Assembly: GCF_003112735.1 (NCBI RefSeq)
Contig: NZ_BFBR01000001.1
Span: 310,001-374,000, forward strand
DNA: 64,000 nucleotides
DNA from: Candidatus Phycosocius bacilliformis
GTDB taxonomy: Bacteria; Pseudomonadota; Alphaproteobacteria; Caulobacterales; Aquidulcibacteraceae
Reading direction: 5' to 3'
Position numbers and translations under genes: made by a program. The notes beneath the pieces are model-generated. The model did not search any database. It saw only the letters and a list, made by a program, of their open reading frames with translations, and had not been told where the DNA came from. Below, piece by piece: positions 8,961 to 17,084 of the stretch (its first letter is position 1; the number at the start of each line of letters is the position of its first letter).

Positions 8961-10493
8961 CTAAACAGTCTGATTATAATGACCTACTTCAGGATAGGCA
9001 CCCAAACGCAGCTTAGCTTCTTCATGGAAAAGGGCACGCATGTCGGCATCCGAGACCGTGCTTTCAACCACAACAACCACTTCGGGCTTATTCGATGACG
9101 CGCGGATCAGCACAAAAGAGCCGTCTTCGAGGGTCACACGCGCCCCATTCACGGTGTTGACATCCCGAATGCGCCGTCCAAGGATCGCTCCTCCGGCAGC
9201 GGCAGCCGTGACATAAGCGGCGACCACCTTGTCAATCACGCCATATTTGACCTCATCATCACAATGGGCCGACATGGTCAGTGAGGTCCAGGTCAGCGGC
9301 AATTCCTGCTTGAGCTGCGACAGCTTTGCCCCACCCGCGCGATCCAGCATGGCAAGGATGGCACGGGCTGCAATTAGGGCATCATCATAGCCACGCCCGT
9401 AGGGGGCACGCATGAAGAAATGCCCTGATTTTTCAAAACCCGCCAAGGCGTCAAGCTCTGTCGTGCGCCGCTTGATGTAGGAATGACCTGTCTTCCAATA
9501 GTCAACCTTGACACCATTGGCTTTCAGAACCGGGTCTATTTCATAGGCACCGGTGGATTTCACGTCGACGACAAAAGTCGCACCGGGATGTAGGTGGCTC
9601 ATGTCACGGGCAAGCAGAAGGCCGATTTTATCGGCAAATATCTCTTCCCCGGAATCATCGACGACGCCACAACGGTCCCCGTCACCGTCAAAGCCCAAGG
9701 CCAGCTCTGCCCCGGTGTCACGGACGCGTGCAGCCATGGCGTGAAGCATTTCGGCATCTTCAGGATTGGGATTGTATTTCGGGAAGGTCCAGTCGAGATC
9801 ACAATCCATCTCGATCACCTCAGCCCCCATGCGACGCAAGGCATCAGGTGCAAAGGCACCAGCAGCGCCATTGCCACAAGCCACCACAACTTTGATCGGA
9901 CGGCTCAGTTTGAACGGACCGACGGCGTCGGAGATATAGCGCTCCCGCATGCCCTCAACCCGGGTCAGGCTGCCGCCGGGTCGCTCAGCAAAGGCACCCG
10001 ACAGCACGATGTCGCGCAGGCGACCCATCTCATCAGGCCCAAAGGTCAAGGGCTTGTGCGCGCCCATTTTGACCCCCGTCCAGCCATTCTCATTGTGGCT
10101 TGCCGTCACCATCGCCACGGCGGGTGCATCGAGCGCGAACTGGGCATAATAAGCAACCGGCGACAAGGCGAGGCCGATGTCGAGAACCTCACAGCCCGCT
10201 TGGATCAAGCCAAGTGTGAGAGCCTGCTTGATCGACAGCGAATAGAAGCGGAAATCATGGCCGACCACCACGCGCTTGGCACCATATTCATGCAATAAGG
10301 TCCCAAGCCCGAGCCCAAGCGCTTGCACGCCGAAGAAATTCAATTCCGGCGCTTTGTGATTGCCCTGAATGCCAAACCACCAGCGGGCATCATATTCGCG
10401 GAAACCCGTTGGCTTGACGAGCGGCAGCATTTCAAAGTCCAGCGTATTGGTTGCCAGCTCACTCACAGGTTTGGGCATCGTGGTCTTGATCAT
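8961..10493 (-). CDS. Phosphomannomutase/phosphoglucomutase
   Basis: A 510-residue alpha-D-phosphohexomutase of the ManB/AlgC family, somewhat longer than the usual 460. It has the phosphoserine loop TASHNENG with Ser near residue 132, the metal loop DGDGDR at 269-274, a sugar-binding FEKSGHFF near 355 and the phosphate-binding RASSNKPE near the C-terminus. It interconverts hexose-6-phosphate and hexose-1-phosphate, feeding ManC (GDP-mannose), GalU (UDP-glucose) and RfbA. ATG at 10493 is preceded by GGAG. It follows purU on the same strand after 86 bases. Confidence 0.93.
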   Translation of the reverse strand: MIKTTMPKPVSELATNTLDFEMLPLVKPTGFREYDARWWFGIQGNHKAPELNFFGVQALGLGLGTLLHEYGAKRVVVGHDFRFYSLSIKQALTLGLIQAGCEVLDIGLALSPVAYYAQFALDAPAVAMVTASHNENGWTGVKMGAHKPLTFGPDEMGRLRDIVLSGAFAERPGGSLTRVEGMRERYISDAVGPFKLSRPIKVVVACGNGAAGAFAPDALRRMGAEVIEMDCDLDWTFPKYNPNPEDAEMLHAMAARVRDTGAELALGFDGDGDRCGVVDDSGEEIFADKIGLLLARDMSHLHPGATFVVDVKSTGAYEIDPVLKANGVKVDYWKTGHSYIKRRTTELDALAGFEKSGHFFMRAPYGRGYDDALIAARAILAMLDRAGGAKLSQLKQELPLTWTSLTMSAHCDDEVKYGVIDKVVAAYVTAAAAGGAILGRRIRDVNTVNGARVTLEDGSFVLIRASSNKPEVVVVVESTVSDADMRALFHEEAKLRLGAYPEVGHYNQTV

Positions 10494-10579
10494 CTACATG
10501 GCTCCATCGGCTTCGGCCAAACTGGATCGGCTCTAACCTGTAACGGGAGGCGAATAAAGCCGTTGGCAGCGGCCTTGGA

Positions 10580-11437
10580 TCAGCGGAAAACCACAGTTCG
10601 GTTACCCGCCAACAGCACGCGATGCTCGCCATGCCAACGCACCGCGCGCGCCAGAACCGTGCATTCCAGATCGCGCCCGATTTCGATCAGATCATCAGGC
10701 GTATCAGCATGAGTGACCCGCTCCACGCCCTGCTCGATAATCGGGCCTTCATCAAGGTCGGCAGTCACATAATGGGCGCTTGCACCAATCATCTTCACCC
10801 CGCGCGCATAGGCCTGGTGATAGGGTTTCGCCCCCTTGAACCCTGGCAAAAAGGAGTGGTGGATATTGATACACCGACCATGCAGCGCATTGACGGTCTG
10901 GGCGCTCAAGACCTGCATGTAGCGAGCCAGCACCAACAGGTCACAATCATGCTCAGCCATGTAGGCGAGGAAGTCTGCCTCAGCCTCGGCTTTGGTCTGC
11001 GGGGTCACCGGCCGATACAAATGAGGCAGGCCGTGCCATTCAACCTCCTGACGAAAATCATCATGATTGGACACTACACCCACGATATCGGCCTTAAGCC
11101 AGCCCGATCGCCAGCGATGCATCAAATCGTTAAGACAATGCCCGAAGCGGGACACCGCCAGCACGATGAGCGGCTTGCGGCTGGTTGGATGGAAAGCCCA
11201 GGCCATGCCAAAACGTCTGGCAATCGGGGCAAAACCTGCCTGCAATTCGGCCAGCGCCAAAGTTGGAGCGCCGTCACTGGCCCGAAAGGCCGTGCGCATG
11301 AAAAAATGGCCTTCCAATTGGTCATAAAAATGGTCGGCTTCCTCAATGGTCAGACCTCGTTCTGCCAGAAAGCTCGAAACAGCCGCTACAATCCTGGTTT
11401 GATCGAGGCAGCGGACGGTCAGGACGTGTGAAAGTCC
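10580..11437 (-). CDS. purU: Formyltetrahydrofolate deformylase, no canonical in-frame start (possible frameshift)
   Basis: PurU hydrolyses 10-formyl-THF to formate and THF. The N-terminal ACT domain reads HVLTVRC, then RIVAAVSSFLAERG, then LEGHFFMR, followed by the formyltransferase-like domain with NIHHSFLPGFKGAKPYHQAY and DLDEGPIIEQ, which contain the catalytic His and Asp. The frame is open from 11437, immediately after the manC TAA, but holds no ATG, GTG or TTG before TTG at 11317, which lies about 40 codons into the ACT domain. A well-placed ATG at 11445 overlaps the manC stop but is out of frame and ends after eight codons. Either a one-base deletion (or sequencing error) or initiation at a rare codon such as CTG at 11422 is needed. 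Coordinates give the open frame. Confidence 0.85.
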   Translation of the reverse strand, partial: GLSHVLTVRCLDQTRIVAAVSSFLAERGLTIEEADHFYDQLEGHFFMRTAFRASDGAPTLALAELQAGFAPIARRFGMAWAFHPTSRKPLIVLAVSRFGHCLNDLMHRWRSGWLKADIVGVVSNHDDFRQEVEWHGLPHLYRPVTPQTKAEAEADFLAYMAEHDCDLLVLARYMQVLSAQTVNALHGRCINIHHSFLPGFKGAKPYHQAYARGVKMIGASAHYVTADLDEGPIIEQGVERVTHADTPDDLIEIGRDLECTVLARAVRWHGEHRVLLAGNRTVVFR

Positions 11438-12526
11438 TTAGGCATTTGGACTCTTCGGCTTAAAGGCATCTGCGGCCAGACGGACATCTTGGGCCCGGTC
11501 CTTGTGGGTGACCAATATGCCTTGCTCGGTTGCAATGACCACCAGGTCGTTCACCCCGATCAATGACACGGCAACCGCTTCAGTCCGCACAAGGCAATTG
11601 GCAGAATCAAACAGAGCGACTGGCCCCTGAACCACATTCCCTTCACCATCCTTCTCCGCCATTTCCCACAAGGTCAGGAAGGAGCCGACGTCATGCCATC
11701 CCATGTCAACCGGAACGACAGCCGCCTGATGGGTTCGCTCCATCACGGCATAATCCACCGAGCTGGCAGGCACTTGGGCAAACCTGGTTTCATTCAGAAA
11801 CACACAGCCTGCCTCAGTCTGGCTTGCCGACAGCGTGGCCCGGGCGGCATCGAGAATTTCAGGCGCGTGCTTGGCCATTTCTGCGACGAAGCTACTGGCT
11901 TTGAAAAGGAAAATCCCAGCATTCCAGACATATGCCCCGTCGGCAAGATAGCCCTCAGCAGTTTGTTTGTCCGGCTTTTCCTTGAACGCATCGACCGCAA
12001 AAACCCGTTGTGCCAGTTCATCACCTGTCTTGATGTAGCCAAAGCCAGTTTCGGGTGCTGTGGGCGGAATACCAAAGGTGACGATATGGCCCGCCTCAGC
12101 GGCCTGACAGGCATCGAGGCAGGCCTGATAGAGCCGGTCTGGATAATCAATGATGTGATCGGCCGGCATCACCAAGAGCAAGCTGTCAGGGTCGCGCTCA
12201 GCTTGGATCAGTGCTGTGACGCTTAGCGCTGGGGCGGTGTTGCGGGGGCAGGGCTCAAGAATGATGGTCGCATCGGGAACATGCTCTCGCTGCAATTCCT
12301 CCCGCACCGATGCCAGATGATTCAGGCTGCAGATCACAATCGGATCGCCAAAAGCGATGGCTTCCTGCCGCCCGACCCGCTGCAAGGTCTGACCAAACAT
12401 GGTAGACTTGCCCAGAAGCGCATGAAACTGCTTTGGGCGCGTCTCTGTCGACAATGGCCATAGTCGCGACCCTGCGCCACCGGAGAGGATGACGGGTGTG
12501 ATCAGCGGAGGAGAAGCTTTTGGCAC
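11438..12526 (-). CDS. manC: Mannose-1-phosphate guanylyltransferase
   Basis: A GDP-mannose pyrophosphorylase of about 362 residues. PVILSGGAGSRLWPLS and RPKQFHAL sit at the N-terminus, with MPADHIID near residue 120, TFGIPPTAPETGFGYI near 145-160, FKEKPDKQTAEGYL near 175 and WNAGIFLF near 198. It lacks the C-terminal cupin isomerase domain of bifunctional ManC proteins, so it is the short form. The frame is open to TTG 12583 and contains no ATG before the catalytic motif. GTG at 12526 (or TTG at 12529) is chosen because GAAGGG lies 8-11 bases upstream; GTG 12574 is an alternative. It follows the transaldolase-like gene within a few tens of bases and runs straight into purU. Confidence 0.92.
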   Translation of the reverse strand: MPKASPPLITPVILSGGAGSRLWPLSTETRPKQFHALLGKSTMFGQTLQRVGRQEAIAFGDPIVICSLNHLASVREELQREHVPDATIILEPCPRNTAPALSVTALIQAERDPDSLLLVMPADHIIDYPDRLYQACLDACQAAEAGHIVTFGIPPTAPETGFGYIKTGDELAQRVFAVDAFKEKPDKQTAEGYLADGAYVWNAGIFLFKASSFVAEMAKHAPEILDAARATLSASQTEAGCVFLNETRFAQVPASSVDYAVMERTHQAAVVPVDMGWHDVGSFLTLWEMAEKDGEGNVVQGPVALFDSANCLVRTEAVAVSLIGVNDLVVIATEQGILVTHKDRAQDVRLAADAFKPKSPNA

Positions 12527-12592
12527 CAAGGCCGATACCCTTCGACGTCGCGTGTTGCTGCCCCATTCATGCACACCCGGCAAACAGCACCA

Positions 12593-13246
12593 CTACAGGA
12601 TGGACTGACCGGTCTTCGCCCAATCCTTCATGAATGCTTCTAACCCAAGATCGGTTAAGACGTGCTTATAAAGCGCTTGGAAGACCGCTGGCGGCAGAGT
12701 TGCACAATCGGCACCTGCCAAGGCTGCATCGCGCACATGGTTAGCTGTGCGGGCAGAGGCTGCAAGAATCTGGGTTTCAAAGCCATAATTGTCATAAATG
12801 ACGCGAATTTCGCGGATCAGTTCCATACCGTCGAATCCATTGTCATCGAGACGGCCAATGAAGGGCGAGATATAGGTGGCACCTGCCTTGGCCGCCAACA
12901 ATGCCTGCACCGCCGAGAAACACAGGGTGACGTTGACGGGCGTGCCTTCATCCGACAGCGTCTTGCACACCTTCAGCCCAACCGGGGTCAAGGGCAGCTT
13001 AACCACAACATTGGGGGCGATTTTGGCGAGGAAGCGTCCTTCAGCCAACAAGGTATCATAGTCATTGGCCACGGCTTCGGCACTGATTGGGCCGGGAATG
13101 AGGGCACAAATTTCGGCAATGGCGTCGGCAATCTTGCGACCAGACTTGGCAATCAGAGAAGGATTAGTTGTTACTCCGTCCACAAGGCCTGTTTCGGCGA
13201 TGAGTTTCAATTCGGATACTTCTGCTGTATCAATAAAAATCTTCAT
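12593..13246 (-). CDS. tal: Transaldolase / fructose-6-phosphate aldolase (short type)
   Basis: A 217-residue small transaldolase: MKIFIDTA at the start, [14 protein letters not shown] near 24-37, the Schiff-base lysine in [12 protein letters not shown] near 80-91, [29 protein letters not shown] across about 107-135 and [10 protein letters not shown] near 160. The length fits the TalC/Fsa class, which either transfers a dihydroxyacetone unit or cleaves fructose-6-phosphate; the sequence alone does not settle which. The ATG has AGGAAA upstream. It heads the minus-strand sugar cluster and is divergent from galU. Confidence 0.9.
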   Translation of the reverse strand: MKIFIDTAEVSELKLIAETGLVDGVTTNPSLIAKSGRKIADAIAEICALIPGPISAEAVANDYDTLLAEGRFLAKIAPNVVVKLPLTPVGLKVCKTLSDEGTPVNVTLCFSAVQALLAAKAGATYISPFIGRLDDNGFDGMELIREIRVIYDNYGFETQILAASARTANHVRDAALAGADCATLPPAVFQALYKHVLTDLGLEAFMKDWAKTGQSIL

Positions 13247-13285
13247 CTCTGTTTCCTATCGCGGCCTTGTCGAGCAGGTTCGACG

Positions 13286-13316
13286 TGCCCGGCGCTCTTA
13301 GACCAACGGCCGGGCA
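13286..13316. other. 8-bp perfect inverted repeat between tal and galU
   Basis: TGCCCGGC (13286-13293) and GCCGGGCA (13309-13316) form a GC-rich hairpin in the 212-base divergent region. No T-run follows on either strand, so it is not an obvious intrinsic terminator. It may sit in the tal leader or mark an operator. Confidence 0.5.
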
Positions 13317-13458
13317 GGCTCAAGGTTAATGCCCAGACTTTTCAGCAATACATACACCTTGGCATGACAATTTTAACCAGTCCTGGCTTAACCCTGACTT
13401 TGCCTCAAGACCGCACTGAATGACGATCTACGTCAAAGCCTGCTCCAGGAAAGCCATC

Positions 13459-14334
13459 ATGAAGAAGATCCGTAAAGCCGTCTTGCCTGTTGCTGGGTTC
13501 GGGACCCGTGTGTTGCCGGCCACCAAATCGCTGCCGAAGGAAATGCTTCCGGTTTTTGACCGTCCTGCGGTTCATTGGGTGGTGGAGGAGGCGCTTGAAG
13601 CCGGGATTGAACATTTTGTCTTTGTGACAGGACGCAACAAAAACGCCATCGAGGATTATTTCGACCGAGCCTATGAACTAGAAGATTCCTTGCGCCGCGC
13701 TGGCAAGACCACACAGCTAAAGATGCTGGAGGACATGCTGCCTGAGGCCGGCTCCAAGAGCTTTGTGCGCCAGCAATCTCCTCTAGGTCTGGGTCATGCC
13801 GTGTGGTGCGCCCGTGACATCATTGGTGATGAACCATTCGCTGTCCTGCTGCCGGACGTCCTGGTGCAGGCGAGCCCGTCTTGTCTGGCGCAAATGATTG
13901 AAGGCTATGCAGAGGTTGGCGGCAATGTCATAGCGGTCGACCCGGTGCCAATGGATCATGTCTCGAGCTATGGCGTGATTGCGCACGGCCCTAAGTCAGG
14001 CAAGTCGATGCCGGTTACGGGCATGGTCGAAAAGCCACCCCGCGATCAGGCACCGTCAAATCTTCGCATCACCGGCCGCTACATCCTGCAGCCGCAGATA
14101 TTCCATTATCTCGAGACACAGGAGCGCGGTGCTGGTGGAGAAATCCAGCTGACCGACGCCATGTTGCGCTTGATGAAGGATCAGCCTTTCCATGCAGTGG
14201 AATTTGCTGGCCGCGATTTCGATTGCGGGTCGCGGCTTGGCTATGCCGAGGCCTTTGTCGGTTACGCCTTGAAGGACCCGCAGTTGGGCGATGATGTCCG
14301 CGCCATGTTAGAGCGGCTTTTGGCCAAAGACTGA
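13459..14334 (+). CDS. galU: UTP-glucose-1-phosphate uridylyltransferase
   Basis: A 291-residue GalU making UDP-glucose. MKKIRKAVLPVAGFGTR opens the protein, followed by LPATKSLPKEMLPVFDRP with the catalytic-loop lysines. Also seen are FVTGRNKNAIEDYFD near 54-68, QQSPLGLGHAVW near 105-116 and VEKPPRDQAPSN near 190. An ATG-less extension to 13420 is open, but ATG 13459 has AGGAAAG seven or so bases upstream and gives the family N-terminus. The product feeds the UDP-glucose dehydrogenase gene 130 bases downstream. Confidence 0.95.
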   Translation: MKKIRKAVLPVAGFGTRVLPATKSLPKEMLPVFDRPAVHWVVEEALEAGIEHFVFVTGRNKNAIEDYFDRAYELEDSLRRAGKTTQLKMLEDMLPEAGSKSFVRQQSPLGLGHAVWCARDIIGDEPFAVLLPDVLVQASPSCLAQMIEGYAEVGGNVIAVDPVPMDHVSSYGVIAHGPKSGKSMPVTGMVEKPPRDQAPSNLRITGRYILQPQIFHYLETQERGAGGEIQLTDAMLRLMKDQPFHAVEFAGRDFDCGSRLGYAEAFVGYALKDPQLGDDVRAMLERLLAKD

Positions 14335-14352
14335 CGCGCGGACTTTTGCAGC

Positions 14353-14393
14353 GAGTGACTTATTTTCTTCAAGCCACTCGCCTAAGAAGTGGC
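14353..14393 (+). other. Two mutually exclusive hairpins in the galU-ugd spacer
   Basis: GAGTGACTT (14353-14361) can pair with AAGCCACTC (14371-14379) with one mismatch, while GCCACT (14373-14378) can pair with AGTGGC (14388-14393). The shared central segment makes the two folds exclusive, as in attenuators. There is no T-run, so function is speculative. Confidence 0.3.
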
Positions 14394-14464
14394 CAAAGCG
14401 AGGGGCTGCGGTTCTCCTGCCGATCCCGCCGCGATTCTGAAGCATTCCATAAAGGATATGAGTC

Positions 14465-15769
14465 ATGCGCGTCACAATGGTCGGCACCGGTTATGTTGGT
14501 CTTGTTTCAGGGGCCTGTTTTGCCGACTTTGGGCATCAGGTCATTTGTGTCGATAAAGACGCCGCCAAAATTAAGCGCTTGCATCTGGGGATGATGCCGA
14601 TTTTCGAGCCGGGGCTGGACGATCTGGTTGCCTCAAATGTGAAGGCGGGCAGGCTTTCCTTTACCACTGATCTGGGCACAGCTGTCCAAGACGCTGATGC
14701 CGTTTTCATCGCTGTTGGCACACCCTCACGACGCGGGGATGGTCATGCTGATCTGACCTATGTTGAACAGGCAGCGCGCGAGATTGCCGAACACTTGCAA
14801 CGCTATACGGTGGTGGTGAACAAGTCGACAGTGCCCGTCGGGACCGGTGATTTGGTGGAATCCATCATGCGCGACGTGAACCCGCGGGGTGATTTCTCTG
14901 TCGTCTCCAACCCCGAGTTCTTGCGAGAGGGTGCGGCGATCGGCGACTTCAAGCGCCCTGACAGGGTTGTTGTTGGAACGAATGACGAGCGCGCACGCCA
15001 ATTGATGCGCGAGCTTTATCGCCCGCTCTTCCTCAATGAGACGCCCATATTGTTCACGGACAGACGTACCAGTGAGCTGATCAAATATGCCGCCAATGCG
15101 TTTCTGGCGGTGAAGATTGCTTATATCAACGAGATGGCGGATCTGTGCGAACAGGTCGGGGCCAATGTTCAGGAAGTCGCGCGCGGTATTGGGCTTGATA
15201 ACCGCATTGGCAAGAAATTTCTCAATGCGGGGCCGGGCTATGGCGGGTCATGCTTTCCCAAAGACACACTGGCTTTGGTCCGCACCGCGCAGGAAGCAAA
15301 CGCCCCTGTCACCATTGTCGAGGCGACTGTGGCCTCAAATGATGCACGCAAGAAACGGATGGCGGGCAAGATCATTCAAGCTTGCGGGGGCGATGTCACC
15401 GGCAAGACAATTGGCATCTTGGGGCTGACCTTCAAACCCAATACTGACGACATGCGCGATGCGCCCAGCCTCGAGATCGTTCCAGCCTTGGTGGCGGCAG
15501 GAGCCAACGTGCGTGCCTATGATCCTGAAGGCATGGAAGAAGCCAAAAAAGAACTGTCCGACATCACCATGGTCGCCGGTCCTTATGAAGCCGCCGAGAA
15601 GGCCGACGCCATTGTCATTCTGACAGAATGGGATCAGTTTCGGGCGCTCGACTTTGAACGCATCGCCCTCGCCATGACATCGCCCGTGATGATTGATTTG
15701 CGCAATGTCTATAACCCCGCTGACCTGCGTCAGGACGGGTTTACCTATGTCAGCATCGGCCGGAAATGA
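14465..15769 (+). CDS. ugd: UDP-glucose 6-dehydrogenase
   Basis: A 434-residue UDP-glucose/GDP-mannose dehydrogenase-family enzyme. It has GTGYVGLVSGACFADFGH at 7-24, VGTPSRRGDG near 84-93, STVPVGTG at 121-128, SNPEFLREGAAI near 148-159 and the catalytic Cys263 in GPGYGGSCFPKD. It oxidises UDP-glucose to UDP-glucuronate with two NAD. The position after galU strongly favours UDP-glucose over GDP-mannose as substrate. An AAAGGAT element lies upstream of the ATG. Confidence 0.93.
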   Translation: MRVTMVGTGYVGLVSGACFADFGHQVICVDKDAAKIKRLHLGMMPIFEPGLDDLVASNVKAGRLSFTTDLGTAVQDADAVFIAVGTPSRRGDGHADLTYVEQAAREIAEHLQRYTVVVNKSTVPVGTGDLVESIMRDVNPRGDFSVVSNPEFLREGAAIGDFKRPDRVVVGTNDERARQLMRELYRPLFLNETPILFTDRRTSELIKYAANAFLAVKIAYINEMADLCEQVGANVQEVARGIGLDNRIGKKFLNAGPGYGGSCFPKDTLALVRTAQEANAPVTIVEATVASNDARKKRMAGKIIQACGGDVTGKTIGILGLTFKPNTDDMRDAPSLEIVPALVAAGANVRAYDPEGMEEAKKELSDITMVAGPYEAAEKADAIVILTEWDQFRALDFERIALAMTSPVMIDLRNVYNPADLRQDGFTYVSIGRK

Positions 15770-15836
15770 AAAATCGGCTGCGGAATGATGTGGCAAGGTG
15801 GGGAACTGTAGCGAACATGACAGCGTGGCACGCAGC

Positions 15837-17084
15837 ATGGGCATAATCGACCGCCTCCGCGAATTATGGCGGCAATTGCCGCTGCCGACTCGTCTCAAGA
15901 TCGGCAAGCAGATCCGCTTTCTGACAGAGCCTTTATTGGCGGCAAGCATCCCCAAAGCCGGCCCCTGCCCGCCCACAACTGGCCGATCTGTGACAATATT
16001 GGGCTGTTTTTCGTCGCCCATCGGCCATGGGATTGCTGCCAAGCTGCTGGAAGCTGAATTGCGCTATCAAGGCGTCATCGTCCGGCGGATCGATGCGTCT
16101 GCGTGGATCGGCGCACCGATTGATCCCAAACTCACTATCAAATCAGACCAGCCCGCACCCGACGATGTTCTGATAGTTGTGCTCAATCCCGATGTGGCGA
16201 TCCACGCCCTCAAGCAACTCAGTCCTGAAGTCCTGCGCGATCGTAAGATCGTCGGCTATTGGGTGTGGGAGACAGAGGTCGTTCCCCTTTTCTGGCGGCT
16301 GGCGGGCCGGTTTGTGCATGAAATCTGGACCCCGAGCCTGTTTTCGGCCCAGGCCTTGCGACGCCGCTTCAGTGTCCCAGTCCATGTGGTCCCGCATCCT
16401 GCCGCGATCCTACCCCCACCTGCCTTGACGCCTGAGCGGCGGGCTCGCGGTCGTGCCGCAATCGGGGTCTCTGAGACGGCCTTTGTCGCCTTGCAGAGCT
16501 TTTCCCTGGCTTCCAGCCTCACGCGTAAGAATGCGATCGGGGCGATCTCAGCCTTTGTGGCCGCCTTCCATGATCAGCCAGACGCGCGGCTTGTGCTGCG
16601 CTATCTGTCCGCAGACCGTTTCCCTGACTCACTCAAGCGACTGCGCGAGGCCGCCAGGGCTGCTGGCCCCCAGATAATCCTGCGGCCCGGGGGCAATGGC
16701 ATCGAGGAATTGCACGACCTTTACGCTGCCTGCGATGTCTATATCTCGCTGCATCGCACGGAGGGCTTCGGCCTCAATCTAGCAGAAATCATGCTGGCGG
16801 GTCGGCCACTGATTGCTACAAAATGGTCCGGCAACCTCGATTTTATGGACTCAGATTGTGTGGCCCTGATCAATGCCAACCTTGTCACCCTCGATGATCC
16901 GGATGAAATCTATACCCAGCGCACCGCGCGCTGGGCTGAGCCCAATCTGGATGAAGCCATTCGCTGGCTGCGGACCCTGGCACACAATCGCGACCTCGCC
17001 CAGCAGATGAGCGCTGCAGCCAAACTCAAAGCCAATCGTGTTCTGGGCGGGAAGGCCGCCGACGTCCTGCAAGGACGACATTAA
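15837..17084 (+). CDS. GT4-family glycosyltransferase
   Basis: A 415-residue cytoplasmic or membrane-associated glycosyltransferase with a GT-B fold. The C-terminal half carries the hallmark EGFGLNLAEIMLAGRPLIAT (about residues 300-319), whose EX7E motif binds the nucleotide-sugar donor. HVVPHPAA near 180 and VALQSFSLASSLTRKN near 215 fit the inter-domain region. ATG 15837 was chosen over the in-frame GTG at 15798 because the recognisable sequence begins with MGIIDRLREL. It likely transfers a sugar made by the surrounding pathway onto a lipid-linked or capsular chain. Its TAA is part of a TTAA tetramer that also ends the convergent capD-like gene. Confidence 0.88.
   Translation: MGIIDRLRELWRQLPLPTRLKIGKQIRFLTEPLLAASIPKAGPCPPTTGRSVTILGCFSSPIGHGIAAKLLEAELRYQGVIVRRIDASAWIGAPIDPKLTIKSDQPAPDDVLIVVLNPDVAIHALKQLSPEVLRDRKIVGYWVWETEVVPLFWRLAGRFVHEIWTPSLFSAQALRRRFSVPVHVVPHPAAILPPPALTPERRARGRAAIGVSETAFVALQSFSLASSLTRKNAIGAISAFVAAFHDQPDARLVLRYLSADRFPDSLKRLREAARAAGPQIILRPGGNGIEELHDLYAACDVYISLHRTEGFGLNLAEIMLAGRPLIATKWSGNLDFMDSDCVALINANLVTLDDPDEIYTQRTARWAEPNLDEAIRWLRTLAHNRDLAQQMSAAAKLKANRVLGGKAADVLQGRH

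Noticed and set aside
10580-11437. purU as a sugar N-formyltransferase of the glycan pathway
   Set aside because: The ACT domain and HHSFLPGFKGAKPYHQAY motif are those of formyl-THF deformylase; sugar formyltransferases are Fmt/ArnA-like and lack the ACT domain.
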